Shown here piece by piece: positions 1 through 9,473 of a DNA stretch of 64,000 nucleotides (its first letter is position 1; every line of letters begins with the position of its first letter). Position numbers and translations under genes: made by a program. Source of the DNA: Halorubrum xinjiangense (GTDB taxonomy: Archaea > Halobacteriota > Halobacteria > Halobacteriales > Haloferacaceae). Location of the stretch: positions 476,692 to 540,691 of the forward strand of contig NZ_FNBO01000001.1 of NCBI RefSeq assembly GCF_900102375.1, read 5' to 3'. A model generated the notes under the pieces. That model had not been told where the DNA came from. It did no database searches and saw only the letters and a program-made list of their open reading frames with translations.

Positions 1-101
1 GCGGCTGGGGCTTTGGAGGTGTTCGCCATCGATCCGCTCTCAGATGTTTATAAACGAGCGGCTGGGGCTTTGGAGGTGTTTGTCGCGGTTTCGACAGCGC
101 G
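1..101 (-). repeat. Partial copy of the dispersed GC-rich structured repeat (5' boxes only)
   Basis: Two direct copies of a 23-base block (1-23 and 58-80, period 57) are separated by a palindromic AT box (GTTTATAAAC near 47-56). On the minus strand the block reads as the conserved AACACC-CC-AAGCCCCAGCC box that starts the full elements at 9976, 30565 and 31070. The body of this copy would lie to the left of the window edge. The doubled box is also seen beside the copy at 30.5 kb (30531-30553 and 30586-30608). Confidence 0.8.
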
Positions 102-212
102 GGTTCGCAATTGTATTTCAACGACGCGAATCGGTCGAACGCGCACCCATTCCGTGGGCGGCAGAATACTCTTGAGCCGCCGGGACGCATCCCGACCGAG
201 GCGACCGAAGCA

Positions 213-1742
213 ATGTCCGATCAGTCCGCCGACTTCGCCGTGACCGTCGCCGACCGCGAGCGACACGCGAGCGACCCGGCCCGCGAACTCGCGCTCGACT
301 GCGTCACCGCGGGCATCGAGGCCGCGCATCCGGAGCGAATCGTCGCGGAGGCGCTCTCTCTCGACGGCGATCGACTCACGGTCACCGCCGTCGACGACAC
401 CTCGATCACCTACGACCTCGCCGCGTACGACCGCGTGCTGGTCGGCGGCGCGGGCAACGCGGCGGGCCACTTCGCGGCCGCGGTCGAGGAACTCCTCGGC
501 GACCGGATCGACGGCGGCGCGGTCGTCACTGACGATCCCGTCGAAACCGAACGAATCGCGGTCCTGCCCGGCGACCACCCGACCCCGAGCGAGGCGGGTG
601 TCGAGAGCGCCCGGCGGGTACGAGGGCTCGCAGCCGACGCGGGCGAGTCCGACCTCGTGCTCGGCCTGATCACCGGCGGCGGGAGCGCGCTGCTGGCCGC
701 CCCAGCGAACGAAATCGGTCTCGACGACATCCGCGAGACGACCGCGGCGCTGCTGGCGAGCGGCGCGACCATCTCGGAGTTCAACGCGGTCCGCAAACAC
801 CTCTCGGCGGTGAAGGGCGGGCAGCTGGCGCGGGCGGCCGCCCCCGCCGACGTCCTCGGCCTCGCGGTCAGCGACGTGACCGGCGACGACCCGGCCGTGA
901 TCGCGAGCGGCCCGCTCTCGCCCGACCCGACGACCTACGCGGACGCGCTCGCGGTCCTCGACCGGTACGCGGTCGACGCGCCCGCAGCCGTGACCGACCG
1001 GCTCGAACGCGGCGCCGCGGGCGAACTCGCGGAGACGCCGACGCCGGGCGAATCCGCGTTCGAAGGGGTCGACTTTCGGGTCGTCGCGAGCGCGCGCACG
1101 GCCCTGAACGCGGCCCGCGAGGTCGCCGCGGCGCGGGGGTACGAGCCGCTCGTGCTCTCCTCGCGGGTGCGCGGCGAGGCGCGGGAGGCGGCGAAGACCC
1201 ACGCGGCGGTCGCCGAGGAGTGCCGCACGGCCGGGGAGCCGGTCGAACCGCCCGCGGTCGTCCTCTCGGCCGGCGAGGTGACGGTAACGCTCGGGGAAGA
1301 TCCCGGCAAAGGCGGCCCGAATCAGGAGTTCGCGCTGTCGGCCGCGCTCGAACTCGTCGCCGGAGGCGGCGCCGGGGGAGCGAGCGGCGCCGAGACAGGC
1401 GAGGCGACGGCTAGCGACGAGGCCGCGGTCGCCGTCGCGAGCGTCGACACCGACGGGATCGACGGCGCCACGGACGCGGCGGGGGCGCTGGTCGACGACC
1501 GCCTCGTCGGGGGCGGCCCCGAGAGTCCGCTGGACCGCGAGGCGGCCGCGGACGCGCTCGACGCCCACGACGCGTATCCGGTCCTCGACGAGGCGGGCGC
1601 GCTGCTCCGGACCGGACCGACCGGGACGAACGTCAATGACCTGCGCGCGATTGTGGTCGCGGAGCGCGACGCGGTCGCCCCCTCCGGCGAGGATGGCGCG
1701 GGTTCGAAGGCCCCCGACGCGAGTTCGGAAGAGACTAAGTGA
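213..1742 (+). CDS. Glycerate 2-kinase (GckA/MOFRL family)
   Basis: Predicted 509-aa cytoplasmic kinase that phosphorylates D-glycerate to 2-phosphoglycerate with ATP, feeding sugar or serine breakdown into lower glycolysis. The N-terminal DUF4147-like half carries the glycine-rich GLITGGGSALL and NAVRKHLSAVKGGQLA motifs; the C-terminal MOFRL-like half carries AGEVTVTLG and GKGGPNQEFAL, and ends with GPTGTNVNDL. The reading frame is open from 111, but the ATG at 213 is chosen because the upstream part lacks family similarity and has non-coding character. The stop codon is followed 20 bases later by the next gene, so the two are probably co-transcribed. The family assignment is firm; the physiological role is inferred. 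Confidence 0.9.
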   Translation: MSDQSADFAVTVADRERHASDPARELALDCVTAGIEAAHPERIVAEALSLDGDRLTVTAVDDTSITYDLAAYDRVLVGGAGNAAGHFAAAVEELLGDRIDGGAVVTDDPVETERIAVLPGDHPTPSEAGVESARRVRGLAADAGESDLVLGLITGGGSALLAAPANEIGLDDIRETTAALLASGATISEFNAVRKHLSAVKGGQLARAAAPADVLGLAVSDVTGDDPAVIASGPLSPDPTTYADALAVLDRYAVDAPAAVTDRLERGAAGELAETPTPGESAFEGVDFRVVASARTALNAAREVAAARGYEPLVLSSRVRGEAREAAKTHAAVAEECRTAGEPVEPPAVVLSAGEVTVTLGEDPGKGGPNQEFALSAALELVAGGGAGGASGAETGEATASDEAAVAVASVDTDGIDGATDAAGALVDDRLVGGGPESPLDREAAADALDAHDAYPVLDEAGALLRTGPTGTNVNDLRAIVVAERDAVAPSGEDGAGSKAPDASSEETK

Positions 1743-1762
1743 CGACCGGCAAATTCTGCGAC

Positions 1763-2821
1763 ATGCAGACGCTGCTCCTCAACGCGGACGACGTCGACGA
1801 GAACGCCGAGATGGACCGCGTGATCGACGCGGTCCGCGGCGCGTTCACGGCCTACGAGCGCGGCGACGCGAAGATGCCCGCGAAGTCGTACATCGACCTC
1901 CCCGAGTACAACGGCGACTTCCGGTCGATGCCGGCCTACCTCGACGTGCGCGAGGAGGACGTCGCCGAGGAGACCGCGACCGGCGACGGCTGGGACGCCG
2001 CCGGGATCAAGTGGGTCAACGTCCACACCGACAACCCCGGCGACCACGACCTCCCGACGGTGATGGGGACGATGATCTACTCGGACCCGGAGACGGCGTT
2101 CCCGCTGGCGGTCCTCGACGGGACGACGCTGACGATGAAACGCACCGGCGCGGCCGCCGCGGTCGCCACGGACCACCTCGCCGTCCCCGACGCGACCTCG
2201 CTGGGGATCGTCGGCGCGGGCGTCCAGTCGTACACGCAGCTGGAGGCGATCGCCGCGGTGCGTGACATCGAGGAGGTCGTGATCAGCGACCTCGACGAGG
2301 AGCGGGTCGCCGACTTCGTCGACCAGTTCGAGGACCGGTTCGACGTGCGCGCGGGCTCGATTTCGGAGGCCGGCCACTGCGACGTCCTCTCGACGGTGAC
2401 GCCGGTCGAGACCCCGATCGTCGGGCCCGAGGACGTGGGCGACCACACGCATATCAACGCGATGGGCGCGGACGCGGCGGGCAAACACGAGCTCGCGGAC
2501 GACCTCCTCGTCGACGCCACGGTCGTCATCGACGACCACGAGCAGTGCACCCACTCCGGCGAGATCAACGTCCCCTACGCCGCGGGGACGCTCACCGACG
2601 ACGACATCTACGGCGAGATCGGCGAGATCGTCGTCGGCCGCCGCGCCGGCCGCCCCGGCACGCCGGGCACGCCCGCCGACGCCGACGGCGTGAGCGGCGT
2701 CAGCGTCTTCGACTCCACCGGCCTCGCGATCCAGGACGTGGCGGCCGCGCGCGTCGTCTACGAGCGCGCCGACGAGCTGGACAACGGCTACCCGTTCGAC
2801 CTGCTCGGCCTCGACGGCTGA
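1763..2821 (+). CDS. Alanine dehydrogenase / ornithine cyclodeaminase family NAD-dependent enzyme
   Basis: About 352 aa, of the mu-crystallin/OCD family, which in Archaea includes alanine dehydrogenase (pyruvate + NH3 + NADH to alanine). Seen: the substrate-site KSYIDLP and FRSMPAYL segments, [20 protein letters not shown], and the Rossmann NAD motif [13 protein letters not shown], followed by [20 protein letters not shown] at 1739 overlaps the previous stop, but the ATG at 1763 begins the conserved region. A Gly/Pro-rich insert ([14 protein letters not shown]) lies near residue 300. The sequence alone cannot separate alanine dehydrogenase from ornithine cyclodeaminase or ketimine reductase activity. 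Confidence 0.88.
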   Translation: MQTLLLNADDVDENAEMDRVIDAVRGAFTAYERGDAKMPAKSYIDLPEYNGDFRSMPAYLDVREEDVAEETATGDGWDAAGIKWVNVHTDNPGDHDLPTVMGTMIYSDPETAFPLAVLDGTTLTMKRTGAAAAVATDHLAVPDATSLGIVGAGVQSYTQLEAIAAVRDIEEVVISDLDEERVADFVDQFEDRFDVRAGSISEAGHCDVLSTVTPVETPIVGPEDVGDHTHINAMGADAAGKHELADDLLVDATVVIDDHEQCTHSGEINVPYAAGTLTDDDIYGEIGEIVVGRRAGRPGTPGTPADADGVSGVSVFDSTGLAIQDVAAARVVYERADELDNGYPFDLLGLDG

Positions 2822-2901
2822 GTCCGGTCGACCTGTCCAACCCCGCCGGCGAGGGTGGAGCCGACGCGCGGATTTTTCACCGACGACCCCGTACTCGGGG
2901 C

Positions 2902-3402
2902 GTGAAACTCGTCAGCGTCGCCGCCGTGGCGGAGAACCGCGTGATCGGGAACGACGGGGAGGTGCCGTGGCCCCACATCGAGGCGGACGTCAGGCAGTAC
3001 CGCGAGCGCGTCGCGGGCTCGCCGGTAATCTTGGGCCGCCGCACGTTCGACTCGATGCGCGACGACCTCCCGGGGAGCCGCCAGATCGTCGTGAGTCGGA
3101 GCGTCGACGCCGTCGACGTCCCGACCGCGACGGTCGCGAACGGCGACGACGAGACGATCGAACTGGCCCGCGAGGCCGCCGACGAGGTCGGGGTCGACAC
3201 GGTCTACGTCCTCGGAGGCGGCGGGATCTACGAGCTGTTCCAGCCGCGCCTCGACGGGATGGTCCTCAGCCACGTCGACGGCGCCTACGAGGGCGACACG
3301 CGCTACCCCGAGTGGGACCAAAGCGAGTGGGCGATCGCGGACGAGACGGCGTACGACCGGTTCACGCTGCGCGAATGGGTCAGGCGCGACGGGGCGAGCT
3401 AA
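2902..3402 (+). CDS. folA: Dihydrofolate reductase
   Basis: 166-aa NADPH-dependent reductase that makes tetrahydrofolate. Family marks are [18 protein letters not shown] at the N-terminus, [10 protein letters not shown], the NADPH-binding [13 protein letters not shown] and GDTRYPEW near the end. The start is a GTG at 2902, since the conserved beta strand [16 protein letters not shown] begins exactly there; the upstream extension of the frame is a shadow of the previous gene. It lies 80 bases after the OCD-family gene in the same direction. Haloarchaeal DHFRs of this length are well characterised. Confidence 0.95.
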   Translation: MKLVSVAAVAENRVIGNDGEVPWPHIEADVRQYRERVAGSPVILGRRTFDSMRDDLPGSRQIVVSRSVDAVDVPTATVANGDDETIELAREAADEVGVDTVYVLGGGGIYELFQPRLDGMVLSHVDGAYEGDTRYPEWDQSEWAIADETAYDRFTLREWVRRDGAS

Positions 3403-3544
3403 CGCTCTCGGTCTCCTCCTCGCCGGTCGTCGGATCCGGTACGTGTCGGCTAGAATACAAGAGTTCGAGGTGTTTCGGTCCGCGCTCAGTACCCGAGTTA
3501 GGCGACCGTATTAAGTCGTTCCTGTCCGTCATCTATGTCATCCG

Positions 3545-5218
3545 ATGGTGGTGGCGTGGTGGCTCGTCGGTCTGTTCGCGCTCTCGGGAGCCGCCTGTTT
3601 CGCGGCCGCGTTCCGCGGGTCCCGCCTGCGGAACGGCGACGCCAGACGGGGGCTTCGTTCGCTGCTGGTCCTCGTCGGCGTCTGGGCGTTCCTCCAGGCG
3701 GGCGTCCTGCTCGCCGGCGAGGAGCCGACCGCTGTCGCGCTGTACACCCTCGCGCTGACCGTCGGCTTCGCCACGCCGTTCGCGTGGCTCTACTTCGCCT
3801 CCGCGTACGCCGGTCGGGACTACCACCGCCGAACGCGGTATCGGCTGGCCGCCGTCGCCCTCTACGTCGCCGTCGTGGGGCTGAAGCTCACGAACCGGGT
3901 CCACGGGCGGTACTTCGACGCGACGCTCCGGACGGAGCCGGCCCGACGCCTCGTCGTCGAGGAGGGGGCGCTGTACTGGGGGTCGCTCGCGCTGGCGTAC
4001 GTGCTGTCGGCGGCCGGTTTCTACCTGCTGTACCGGCTGTTCCACCGTTCGGACCGGTTCTCGTGGGCGCTGGTGGGACTGTTCGCGGCGACCGGAGCGG
4101 CGGTCGTCCCGAACGTCGTGGCGTCGGTCGCGCCGAGCGCGCTCCCGCAGCTGAGCTACGAGCCGCTCGGCGTCGCCGTCTTCGCGGTCGGGGTCGTCTA
4201 CCTGGTCGAGGACACCTTCCTCGCGGTCGAGGAGACGGCGACACGCTCGTTCGTCGAACGCACCGCGGGCGCCGTCCTCATCCTGGACACCGACGGACGG
4301 CTCCGGGACCACAACGAGCGGGCCGCGGAGCTGTTCCCCGCCGTCGCCGACGGCGAGGAACAGATCGGGAATATCTCGCCGGCCATCGCGGACGAGTACC
4401 GGAAGGAACGGCCCGCGCTCGTCGACGTCGGGGACGCCGCGGAGGAGAGGCGGACCTACTGCGTCACGAGCGAGCCGCTCGCCGTCGGCGGCGCGGAGTT
4501 CGGGTGGGCGCTGCTCGTCCAGAACGTGACGGCCATCGAGCGCCAGCGCGAGCAGCTCGAACGCTACGAGGAGCAGCTGGGAGACATGGCGGGCGCGATC
4601 GCCCACGAGCTGCGGAACTCCGTCGCCATCGCCGACGGCCACCTCGCGGAGGCGGCGGACCGGCTCGACGACGGCGACGGGGACGCCGCGGCCGAGTCCG
4701 TCGCGGTGGCCCGGAGTCGGGTCGGCCGGATCGGCGACGTCGTCGAGGACCTCCACACCCTGGCGCGGTACGCACGCGACGACGGCGAGCGGTCGTTCGT
4801 CGACTTCGAAACGGTCGCGACCGGCGCCGCGACCGCGACCGACGCCGACCTCGACGTGGCGGTCGAGGGAGAAGGGCGGATACTCGCGGCGCCGACCCGA
4901 CTCAAACAGCTGTTCAAGAACGCGTTCGAGTTCGCGGCGTTCAACGGCGCGACGGCCGTGACCGTGACGCTGACCGGCGACGGGTTCGCGGTCGCGGGCG
5001 ACGGGCGGTTCACGTGGAACGACGGGGGATCGCTGCTCTTCGAGTACGAGAGCGCCGAGCCGAGCGCCGAGGCGGGGATGTCGCTCCCGAACGTCCGAGC
5101 GCTCGCTCGGGTAGAGGGGTGGACCGTCGAGCCCGATCCGACGCGGACGAACGGCGTCGGGTACCGGGTCACCGGTGCGAGGGTGGATCGGAGCGCCGGC
5201 GATCGGGAGGACGAGTGA
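3545..5218 (+). CDS. Membrane sensor histidine kinase (7TM N-terminal, HisKA, degenerate HATPase)
   Basis: 557 aa. About seven hydrophobic helices fill residues 1-225, matching the 7TM sensor region common in haloarchaeal kinases. A PAS-like linker follows (AVLILDTDGRLRDHNERAAELFP), then the phospho-acceptor H354 in the H-box IAHELRN. The ATP-binding half is recognisable by LKQLFKNAFEFA (N-box-like) but is weak: the usual DxGxG and GLGL signatures are replaced by AGDGRFTW and AGMSLPNVRALARVEGW. It may bind ATP poorly or act mainly as a signal relay. No response regulator lies beside it. A TATA-like GTATTAAG (3508-3515) lies 33 bases upstream. Confidence 0.88.
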   Translation: MVVAWWLVGLFALSGAACFAAAFRGSRLRNGDARRGLRSLLVLVGVWAFLQAGVLLAGEEPTAVALYTLALTVGFATPFAWLYFASAYAGRDYHRRTRYRLAAVALYVAVVGLKLTNRVHGRYFDATLRTEPARRLVVEEGALYWGSLALAYVLSAAGFYLLYRLFHRSDRFSWALVGLFAATGAAVVPNVVASVAPSALPQLSYEPLGVAVFAVGVVYLVEDTFLAVEETATRSFVERTAGAVLILDTDGRLRDHNERAAELFPAVADGEEQIGNISPAIADEYRKERPALVDVGDAAEERRTYCVTSEPLAVGGAEFGWALLVQNVTAIERQREQLERYEEQLGDMAGAIAHELRNSVAIADGHLAEAADRLDDGDGDAAAESVAVARSRVGRIGDVVEDLHTLARYARDDGERSFVDFETVATGAATATDADLDVAVEGEGRILAAPTRLKQLFKNAFEFAAFNGATAVTVTLTGDGFAVAGDGRFTWNDGGSLLFEYESAEPSAEAGMSLPNVRALARVEGWTVEPDPTRTNGVGYRVTGARVDRSAGDREDE

Positions 5219-5304
5219 CGGCGGTCGGTCCCGCGGGCCGGCTCGGGCGAGGCGGCGATCGCCTGCCGGGCGAGACGGGCGCTCCCGCCGGTCCGCGCGG
5301 CGCC

Positions 5305-7812
5305 TCAGTCGTCGGCCGCCCGCTCTTCGGTGTACGCTCGCAGCTGGATCGACGCGCTGTCGGCGAGCCGGTCGACCGCGGACTCGACGCCGCGTTCGCG
5401 GGCGTCGACGGAGGCCTGGGCGACGAGCGTCCGGACCGTGTCGAACGGGCCGATCCGAGCGCCGGTCGTGGCGACGCCGCCCTCGGCGTCGAGCAGCTGC
5501 TCGATCGCGGTGCGGTAGCCGGGGTTCTCGTCGAACCACCCGTTGCGGTCGAGCCGGTCGACCGCGCCCTCGTGGACCGGGAAGTAGCCGGTCTCGCGGT
5601 GCCAGCGCGCCTGCCGCTCCGGCGCCGCGAGCCAGCCGAGGAACGCCGCGGCGGCGCGCTGTTCGGCCGATGACGCGCCGTCCGCGACCCACAGCGACCC
5701 GCCGACGACGACGACGCCGTGCCGCTCGTCCGCGACCGGGAAGTAGCCGACGCCGACCGGGAAGGCGGCGCCCTCCCGGACGTCGACCATCGCGGAGGTG
5801 GAGCCGATCAGCATCCCGGCGCGCCCCTCGTGGAACGCCTCGCGGGCCTGCCCGCGGGCCTCGATGCCGGGGTCGTGGTAGAGGCCGTCGGCCGCCATGT
5901 CGGCGATCCAGCGGTAGACGCGCTCGCCGACCGGCCCGTCGAACCGGCTCTCGGTCGGCGTGCCGCCCCGCCCGTTGTCGGCGTCGACGAGCGGCTCACC
6001 CGCCTCGGCGAACCACTGCTCAACGAACCACGAGTACGTCGCGAACGTGATCCCAGTCTCGGTCGCGCCGCTCTCGACGAGCCGCTCGGCGCAGCAGCGG
6101 ACCTCGTCGAACGTCTCGGGCGGATCGTCCGGGTCCAGCCCGGCGCGCTCGAACGCCGCGCGGTCGTAGTACAGCACGGGCGTCGACGCGTTGAACGGCA
6201 TCGAGTGGAGGACCCCATCGGTCCGGTAGTAGTTGGCGACGGGGTCGAGCAGGTCGTCGGGCGAGAACCCGGCGGCCGGACCGTTTGCGGCGTCGACGCC
6301 GACCCCGCCGGAGCCTCCCGCGTCGAGGAGTCGCTCGACCGGGGTGAACGCCCCGCTGTCGAGCGCGCGCTGGGTGCCGATCTCGTAGAGGTGCGCGATC
6401 GCCGGCGGGTCGCCCCGCTCCGCCGCCGCGAGCGTCGCATCGAACACGCCCCGGTAGCTCCCCTTCGAGGAGGGCCGAACGGCGATCCCGTCGGTCTCGG
6501 CGGCGAACTCGGCGGCGAACTCGTCGAGGAGCCGCGCCTTGCGGCCGCCGAAGGCGTGCCAGAAGTCGAGGACGACCGCGTCGTCGGCCGCGGTGCCGTC
6601 CGCGTCGTAGGCGTCGAGCGCGTCGTCCAAGGTGCCGGTCCGGTCGGAGAGCGTCGCGGCCCCGGCCGCCACCTCTGCCAGCGTCGTCTTCTGCGCGTGC
6701 GCGACCGAGGTGGCGTCGCCCGCGTCCGCGGCCGTCTCCTCGGCGAGGTCGCCGACCGACTCGACAGCGTCGACCACCGCCTCGATCGAGGTCGCCTGGT
6801 CGTCGGTCGCGTCGCGGATCTCCTCGACGCCGCTCGTCGTCTCCTCGACGTCGGCGGCGAGGTCGGTGAACGCCTCCAGCGCCGCCTCGGCGGTGGTTAT
6901 CCCCTCGTCGGCGCGCTCGCGCATCTCGGCCATCTCGTCGACGGTCGCGTCCGTCTCCGCGCGCACCGACCGGATCGACGACTCGATCTCGCTGGTCGCG
7001 TCCCGCGCCTCCTCCGCGAGGCCCTTGACCTCCTCGGCGACCACCTCGAAGCCGGCACCGGCCTCGCCCGCGCGGGCGGCCTCGATCGAGGCGTTGAGCG
7101 CGAGGATGTTCGTCTCGTCGGCGATGTCCTGGATCAGGTCGGTGACGTCCTCGATCGCCGCGACCTCCGATTCGAGGGTCTCGACGCGGTCGAGGGCCTC
7201 CTCGGTCCGCTCGTCGACGACGCGGAGCTCCTCGATGGCGGCGGCCGCGGCGTCGGTCCCCTCGTCGGTCCGCTCGGCGACGCCGGCGGCGGTCTCGGCC
7301 ACCTCGTCCGCGGAGGCGGCGACCTCCTCTGTGGCGGCCGAGACGGTCTGGAGCTCGCTCGTCGCGGCCGCGATGTCGTCGCGCTGGCGGGTCGCGGCCG
7401 CCTCGATGTCGTCGACCGCGGCGTACACCTCGTCGCTCTGGTCTTTCGCCCGGTCGACGTTCGACCGGACGTACTCGGTCGCGCCCGCGACCTCGTCGCC
7501 GAAGCCGTCGACGGCGGACACGGTCTCGGCGACCCCGTCGACGAACTCGTTGAGCGTCGCCGCCAGCGCCGCCGCCTCGCCGTCGGGCTCCTCGGCCGGA
7601 AACCGCGCCCCGAGGTCGCCGTCGGCGAGCCGGTCCGCGACCTCGCGGAACGCGGAGACCGGAACATCGCCCCCGGCGGCGGTCCGGGGGGCCGTCGTCT
7701 CCTCGGACGCGACACCGCCGTCCGTGGTCGCGTCGGCGTCGGTCGTCGCCGTCGAGCCGTCCCCCTCGGCGGAACCGCTCTCGGATTCGGAGCGTGCGTC
7801 CTCGCTGTTCAT
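5305..7812 (-). CDS. Soluble chemoreceptor-like signalling protein fused to a UgpB-type solute-binding domain
   Basis: 835 aa. Residues 1-50 are an acidic, Ser/Thr-rich tail. A HAMP-like stretch ([20 protein letters not shown]) follows, then a long MCP signalling coiled coil (about 85-405) with the hairpin tip [19 protein letters not shown] at 232-250 and [16 protein letters not shown]. From about residue 413 it becomes a periplasmic-binding-protein fold of the glycerol-3-phosphate/sugar UgpB type: [30 protein letters not shown], the hallmark [14 protein letters not shown], then [15 protein letters not shown]. No signal peptide, lipobox or membrane helix is visible, so both halves should be cytosolic. 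It presumably signals to a CheA/CheW array; the ligand (glycerol-3-phosphate or a sugar) is inferred. A TATA box sits 27 bases before the ATG. Confidence 0.9.
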   Translation of the reverse strand: MNSEDARSESESGSAEGDGSTATTDADATTDGGVASEETTAPRTAAGGDVPVSAFREVADRLADGDLGARFPAEEPDGEAAALAATLNEFVDGVAETVSAVDGFGDEVAGATEYVRSNVDRAKDQSDEVYAAVDDIEAAATRQRDDIAAATSELQTVSAATEEVAASADEVAETAAGVAERTDEGTDAAAAAIEELRVVDERTEEALDRVETLESEVAAIEDVTDLIQDIADETNILALNASIEAARAGEAGAGFEVVAEEVKGLAEEARDATSEIESSIRSVRAETDATVDEMAEMRERADEGITTAEAALEAFTDLAADVEETTSGVEEIRDATDDQATSIEAVVDAVESVGDLAEETAADAGDATSVAHAQKTTLAEVAAGAATLSDRTGTLDDALDAYDADGTAADDAVVLDFWHAFGGRKARLLDEFAAEFAAETDGIAVRPSSKGSYRGVFDATLAAAERGDPPAIAHLYEIGTQRALDSGAFTPVERLLDAGGSGGVGVDAANGPAAGFSPDDLLDPVANYYRTDGVLHSMPFNASTPVLYYDRAAFERAGLDPDDPPETFDEVRCCAERLVESGATETGITFATYSWFVEQWFAEAGEPLVDADNGRGGTPTESRFDGPVGERVYRWIADMAADGLYHDPGIEARGQAREAFHEGRAGMLIGSTSAMVDVREGAAFPVGVGYFPVADERHGVVVVGGSLWVADGASSAEQRAAAAFLGWLAAPERQARWHRETGYFPVHEGAVDRLDRNGWFDENPGYRTAIEQLLDAEGGVATTGARIGPFDTVRTLVAQASVDARERGVESAVDRLADSASIQLRAYTEERAADD

Positions 7813-7834
7813 TTGTCGTCACTGTCCGACCGGA

Positions 7835-7843
7835 GTATATAAG
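7835..7843 (-). promoter_or_regulatory. TATA box of the chemoreceptor-SBP fusion gene
   Basis: On the minus strand the sequence reads CTTATATAC, centred 27 bases before the ATG at 7812. This spacing is typical of a leaderless haloarchaeal transcript. Confidence 0.75.
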
Positions 7844-7885
7844 AGACAGAGTCGAATTATCTCGGCTGATAGCGACCGCGACCGC

Positions 7886-8677
7886 TCAGTTCGACGGGGT
7901 CGACTCGCCGCCGTCGACCGCCTCCGCGAAGCCGAACCGCGGCTTGACGTCGGTGACCTCGACCGCGAGCGTCTCGCCGACATCGCCGTCGACGAACAGC
8001 GTGTATCCCTCGACGTAGGCGATGCCGTCCCCCTCGTCGCCCTCCTCCTCGATCGTCACCTCGATCCGGTCGCCCTCGGCGACGGGCGAGGTCGTGTACC
8101 CCTTCGCGACGAGGTACACCTCCGAAGAGGAGTCCCGCGAGGCGGGCGGAGAGACGGTCCGGACGTACTGGAAGGACGCGGCGACGTCGTCGCGGAAGGC
8201 GTCGAGGTCCTCGCCCTGGAACACCTTCACGACGAAGTCGCCGCCGGGCGCGAGTAGCTCCTCGGCGGTGTCGAGCGCCTGCCGCGCGAGGTGGACCGAC
8301 CGCGCGTGATCGAGGTGGTACTCGCCGGTCATGTTCGGCGCCATGTCGCTGACGACGACGTCCGCGCCGCCCTCGCCGACCGCCTCCCGCAGATAGTGGC
8401 GAGTGCGCTCCTCGGTCATGTCACCGCGGAGCGTCTCGACGTCGTGGTCGTCGAACTCGTCGATGCGCTGGAGGTCGACGCCGACGACGGTGCCGCCCTC
8501 GCCGACCTCTTCGGCGGCGACTTGGAGCCACCCGCCGGGCGCGGCGCCGAGGTCGACCACGGTGTCGCCGGGGCCGAGGAGGGCCGCCTCCTCGTCGAGC
8601 TGTTTCAGCTTGTAGGCGGACCGGGCGCGGTACCCCTGCTGTTTGGATCGGTTGTAGTAGTCGTCTTTCCCACTCAT
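7886..8677 (-). CDS. rlmE: 23S rRNA 2'-O-ribose methyltransferase RlmE (FtsJ) with C-terminal TRAM domain
   Basis: 263-aa SAM-dependent enzyme that methylates a conserved uridine of the 23S rRNA A-loop. The FtsJ core shows RSAYKLKQLDE, the SAM-binding VVDLGAAPGGWLQVA, VVSDMAPNMTG, and FVVKVFQGED; these supply the K-D-K-E catalytic set. After about residue 200 a TRAM-like RNA-binding domain follows (EGDRIEVTIEE through EVTDVKPRFGFAEAV), as in other haloarchaeal RlmE proteins. TTTATC about 27 bases upstream on the minus strand suggests a leaderless start. Confidence 0.96.
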   Translation of the reverse strand: MSGKDDYYNRSKQQGYRARSAYKLKQLDEEAALLGPGDTVVDLGAAPGGWLQVAAEEVGEGGTVVGVDLQRIDEFDDHDVETLRGDMTEERTRHYLREAVGEGGADVVVSDMAPNMTGEYHLDHARSVHLARQALDTAEELLAPGGDFVVKVFQGEDLDAFRDDVAASFQYVRTVSPPASRDSSSEVYLVAKGYTTSPVAEGDRIEVTIEEEGDEGDGIAYVEGYTLFVDGDVGETLAVEVTDVKPRFGFAEAVDGGESTPSN

Positions 8678-8755
8678 TGGCGGCTCGTAGGCCGGCCGGC
8701 CGTTTATCGGCGTCGTTCGCCGGAAGCGGTCGCGCGTCAGGGGCCGCGAGGGGAG

Positions 8756-9205
8756 CTACGCCGATCGCCGGCCGACGCGTCGCCCCTCGTCTGCGCCCTC
8801 GATATCGACCGAAAACCCCAACGCCTCGTAGAACGCGGTCAGCTCGGCGTCGAACCGGGCGGAGACGGTCTCGACCGCGGGGTCCGACTCGCCCCGATCG
8901 ACCGCGGCCGCGACGAGCGCGGAGCCGATACCCCGGCCGCGACGCGTCCGCCTGACCGCGACGGCGTCGACGTGGAGCCGGTCCGGGTCGGGTCGCACAG
9001 CGACCAGCGCGCCGACGACGCCCCCGGTCCGCGTCGACCGCGCGACGAGAACGTCCTCGACTGCGATCCGGTCGCCGACGGCCTCCGCGTCGGTCTCCAG
9101 CATCGCGGCGTCGAGGATTCGCAGGGCGTCGAGGCGGTCGTCGGGCGTCGCGGGCTCAATGGTCACGTCCGCGAGCGGATCGGAGAGGTCGCGCTCTCCC
9201 GTCAC
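8756..9205 (-). CDS. GNAT-family N-acetyltransferase
   Basis: 149 aa. The acetyl-CoA binding motif is clear (VDAVAVRRTRRGRGIGSALVAAA), followed by the C-terminal FYEALGFSVD strand. The substrate cannot be deduced. The start is taken as the GTG at 9205, which overlaps the stop of the upstream SAMP2-like gene in a GTGA, suggesting translational coupling. Another start further in (GTG before TIEPATPDD) is possible. Confidence 0.85.
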   Translation of the reverse strand: MTGERDLSDPLADVTIEPATPDDRLDALRILDAAMLETDAEAVGDRIAVEDVLVARSTRTGGVVGALVAVRPDPDRLHVDAVAVRRTRRGRGIGSALVAAAVDRGESDPAVETVSARFDAELTAFYEALGFSVDIEGADEGRRVGRRSA

Positions 9206-9420
9206 GCGCTGCCGTCCGTCGCACCGCCTTTTATTAATCGGAGGACTCGCACCTCCGCCGCGTCGACGACGCGGTCGCCGGGGACAGGCGAGCCGTCGAC
9301 CAGCGCCGACGCCTCCTGCGGGTGGTAGCCCGCGGCGCGGATCAGGTCGTCGTACGTCGCGTCGGCGGCGAGGCTGTGCTCTTCGGTCCCCTCGCCGACG
9401 ACCTCGACGGTCACGTCCAT
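9202..9420 (-). CDS. samp2: Ubiquitin-like small archaeal modifier protein (SAMP2-like, ThiS/MoaD superfamily) with C-terminal extension
   Basis: 72 aa with the beta-grasp pattern of SAMP2: MDVTVEVVGE, TYDDLIRAAGYHP, LVDGSPVPGDR and the C-terminal VRVLRLIKGG. In H. volcanii SAMP2 the protein ends at the diglycine, which E1-like UbaA activates for protein conjugation or tRNA thiolation. Here the frame continues six residues (ATDGSA) beyond the GG, so a processing step or an inactive tail must be considered. Start ATG at 9420; the longer upstream frame lacks similarity. The gene overlaps the GNAT gene. Confidence 0.85.
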   Translation of the reverse strand: MDVTVEVVGEGTEEHSLAADATYDDLIRAAGYHPQEASALVDGSPVPGDRVVDAAEVRVLRLIKGGATDGSA

Positions 9421-9473
9421 GCGCGTCGTATCGGGCGCGGGGGCGTGAATCGTACGGTTTCGGCGCGCTCGGC

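Noticed and set aside
48-1568. Long open frame antisense to the glycerate kinase gene
   Set aside because: Arg-rich, low-complexity translation typical of antisense frames in GC-rich DNA; the plus-strand frame has clear family motifs.
3533-5692. 719-residue frame antisense to the 7TM kinase
   Set aside because: Same shadow effect; the translation is Arg/Asp/Val repeats without motifs and crosses the boundary of two real genes.
5719-7842. 707-residue plus-strand frame over the chemoreceptor fusion
   Set aside because: Antisense shadow; the minus strand carries the unmistakable MCP and UgpB motifs.
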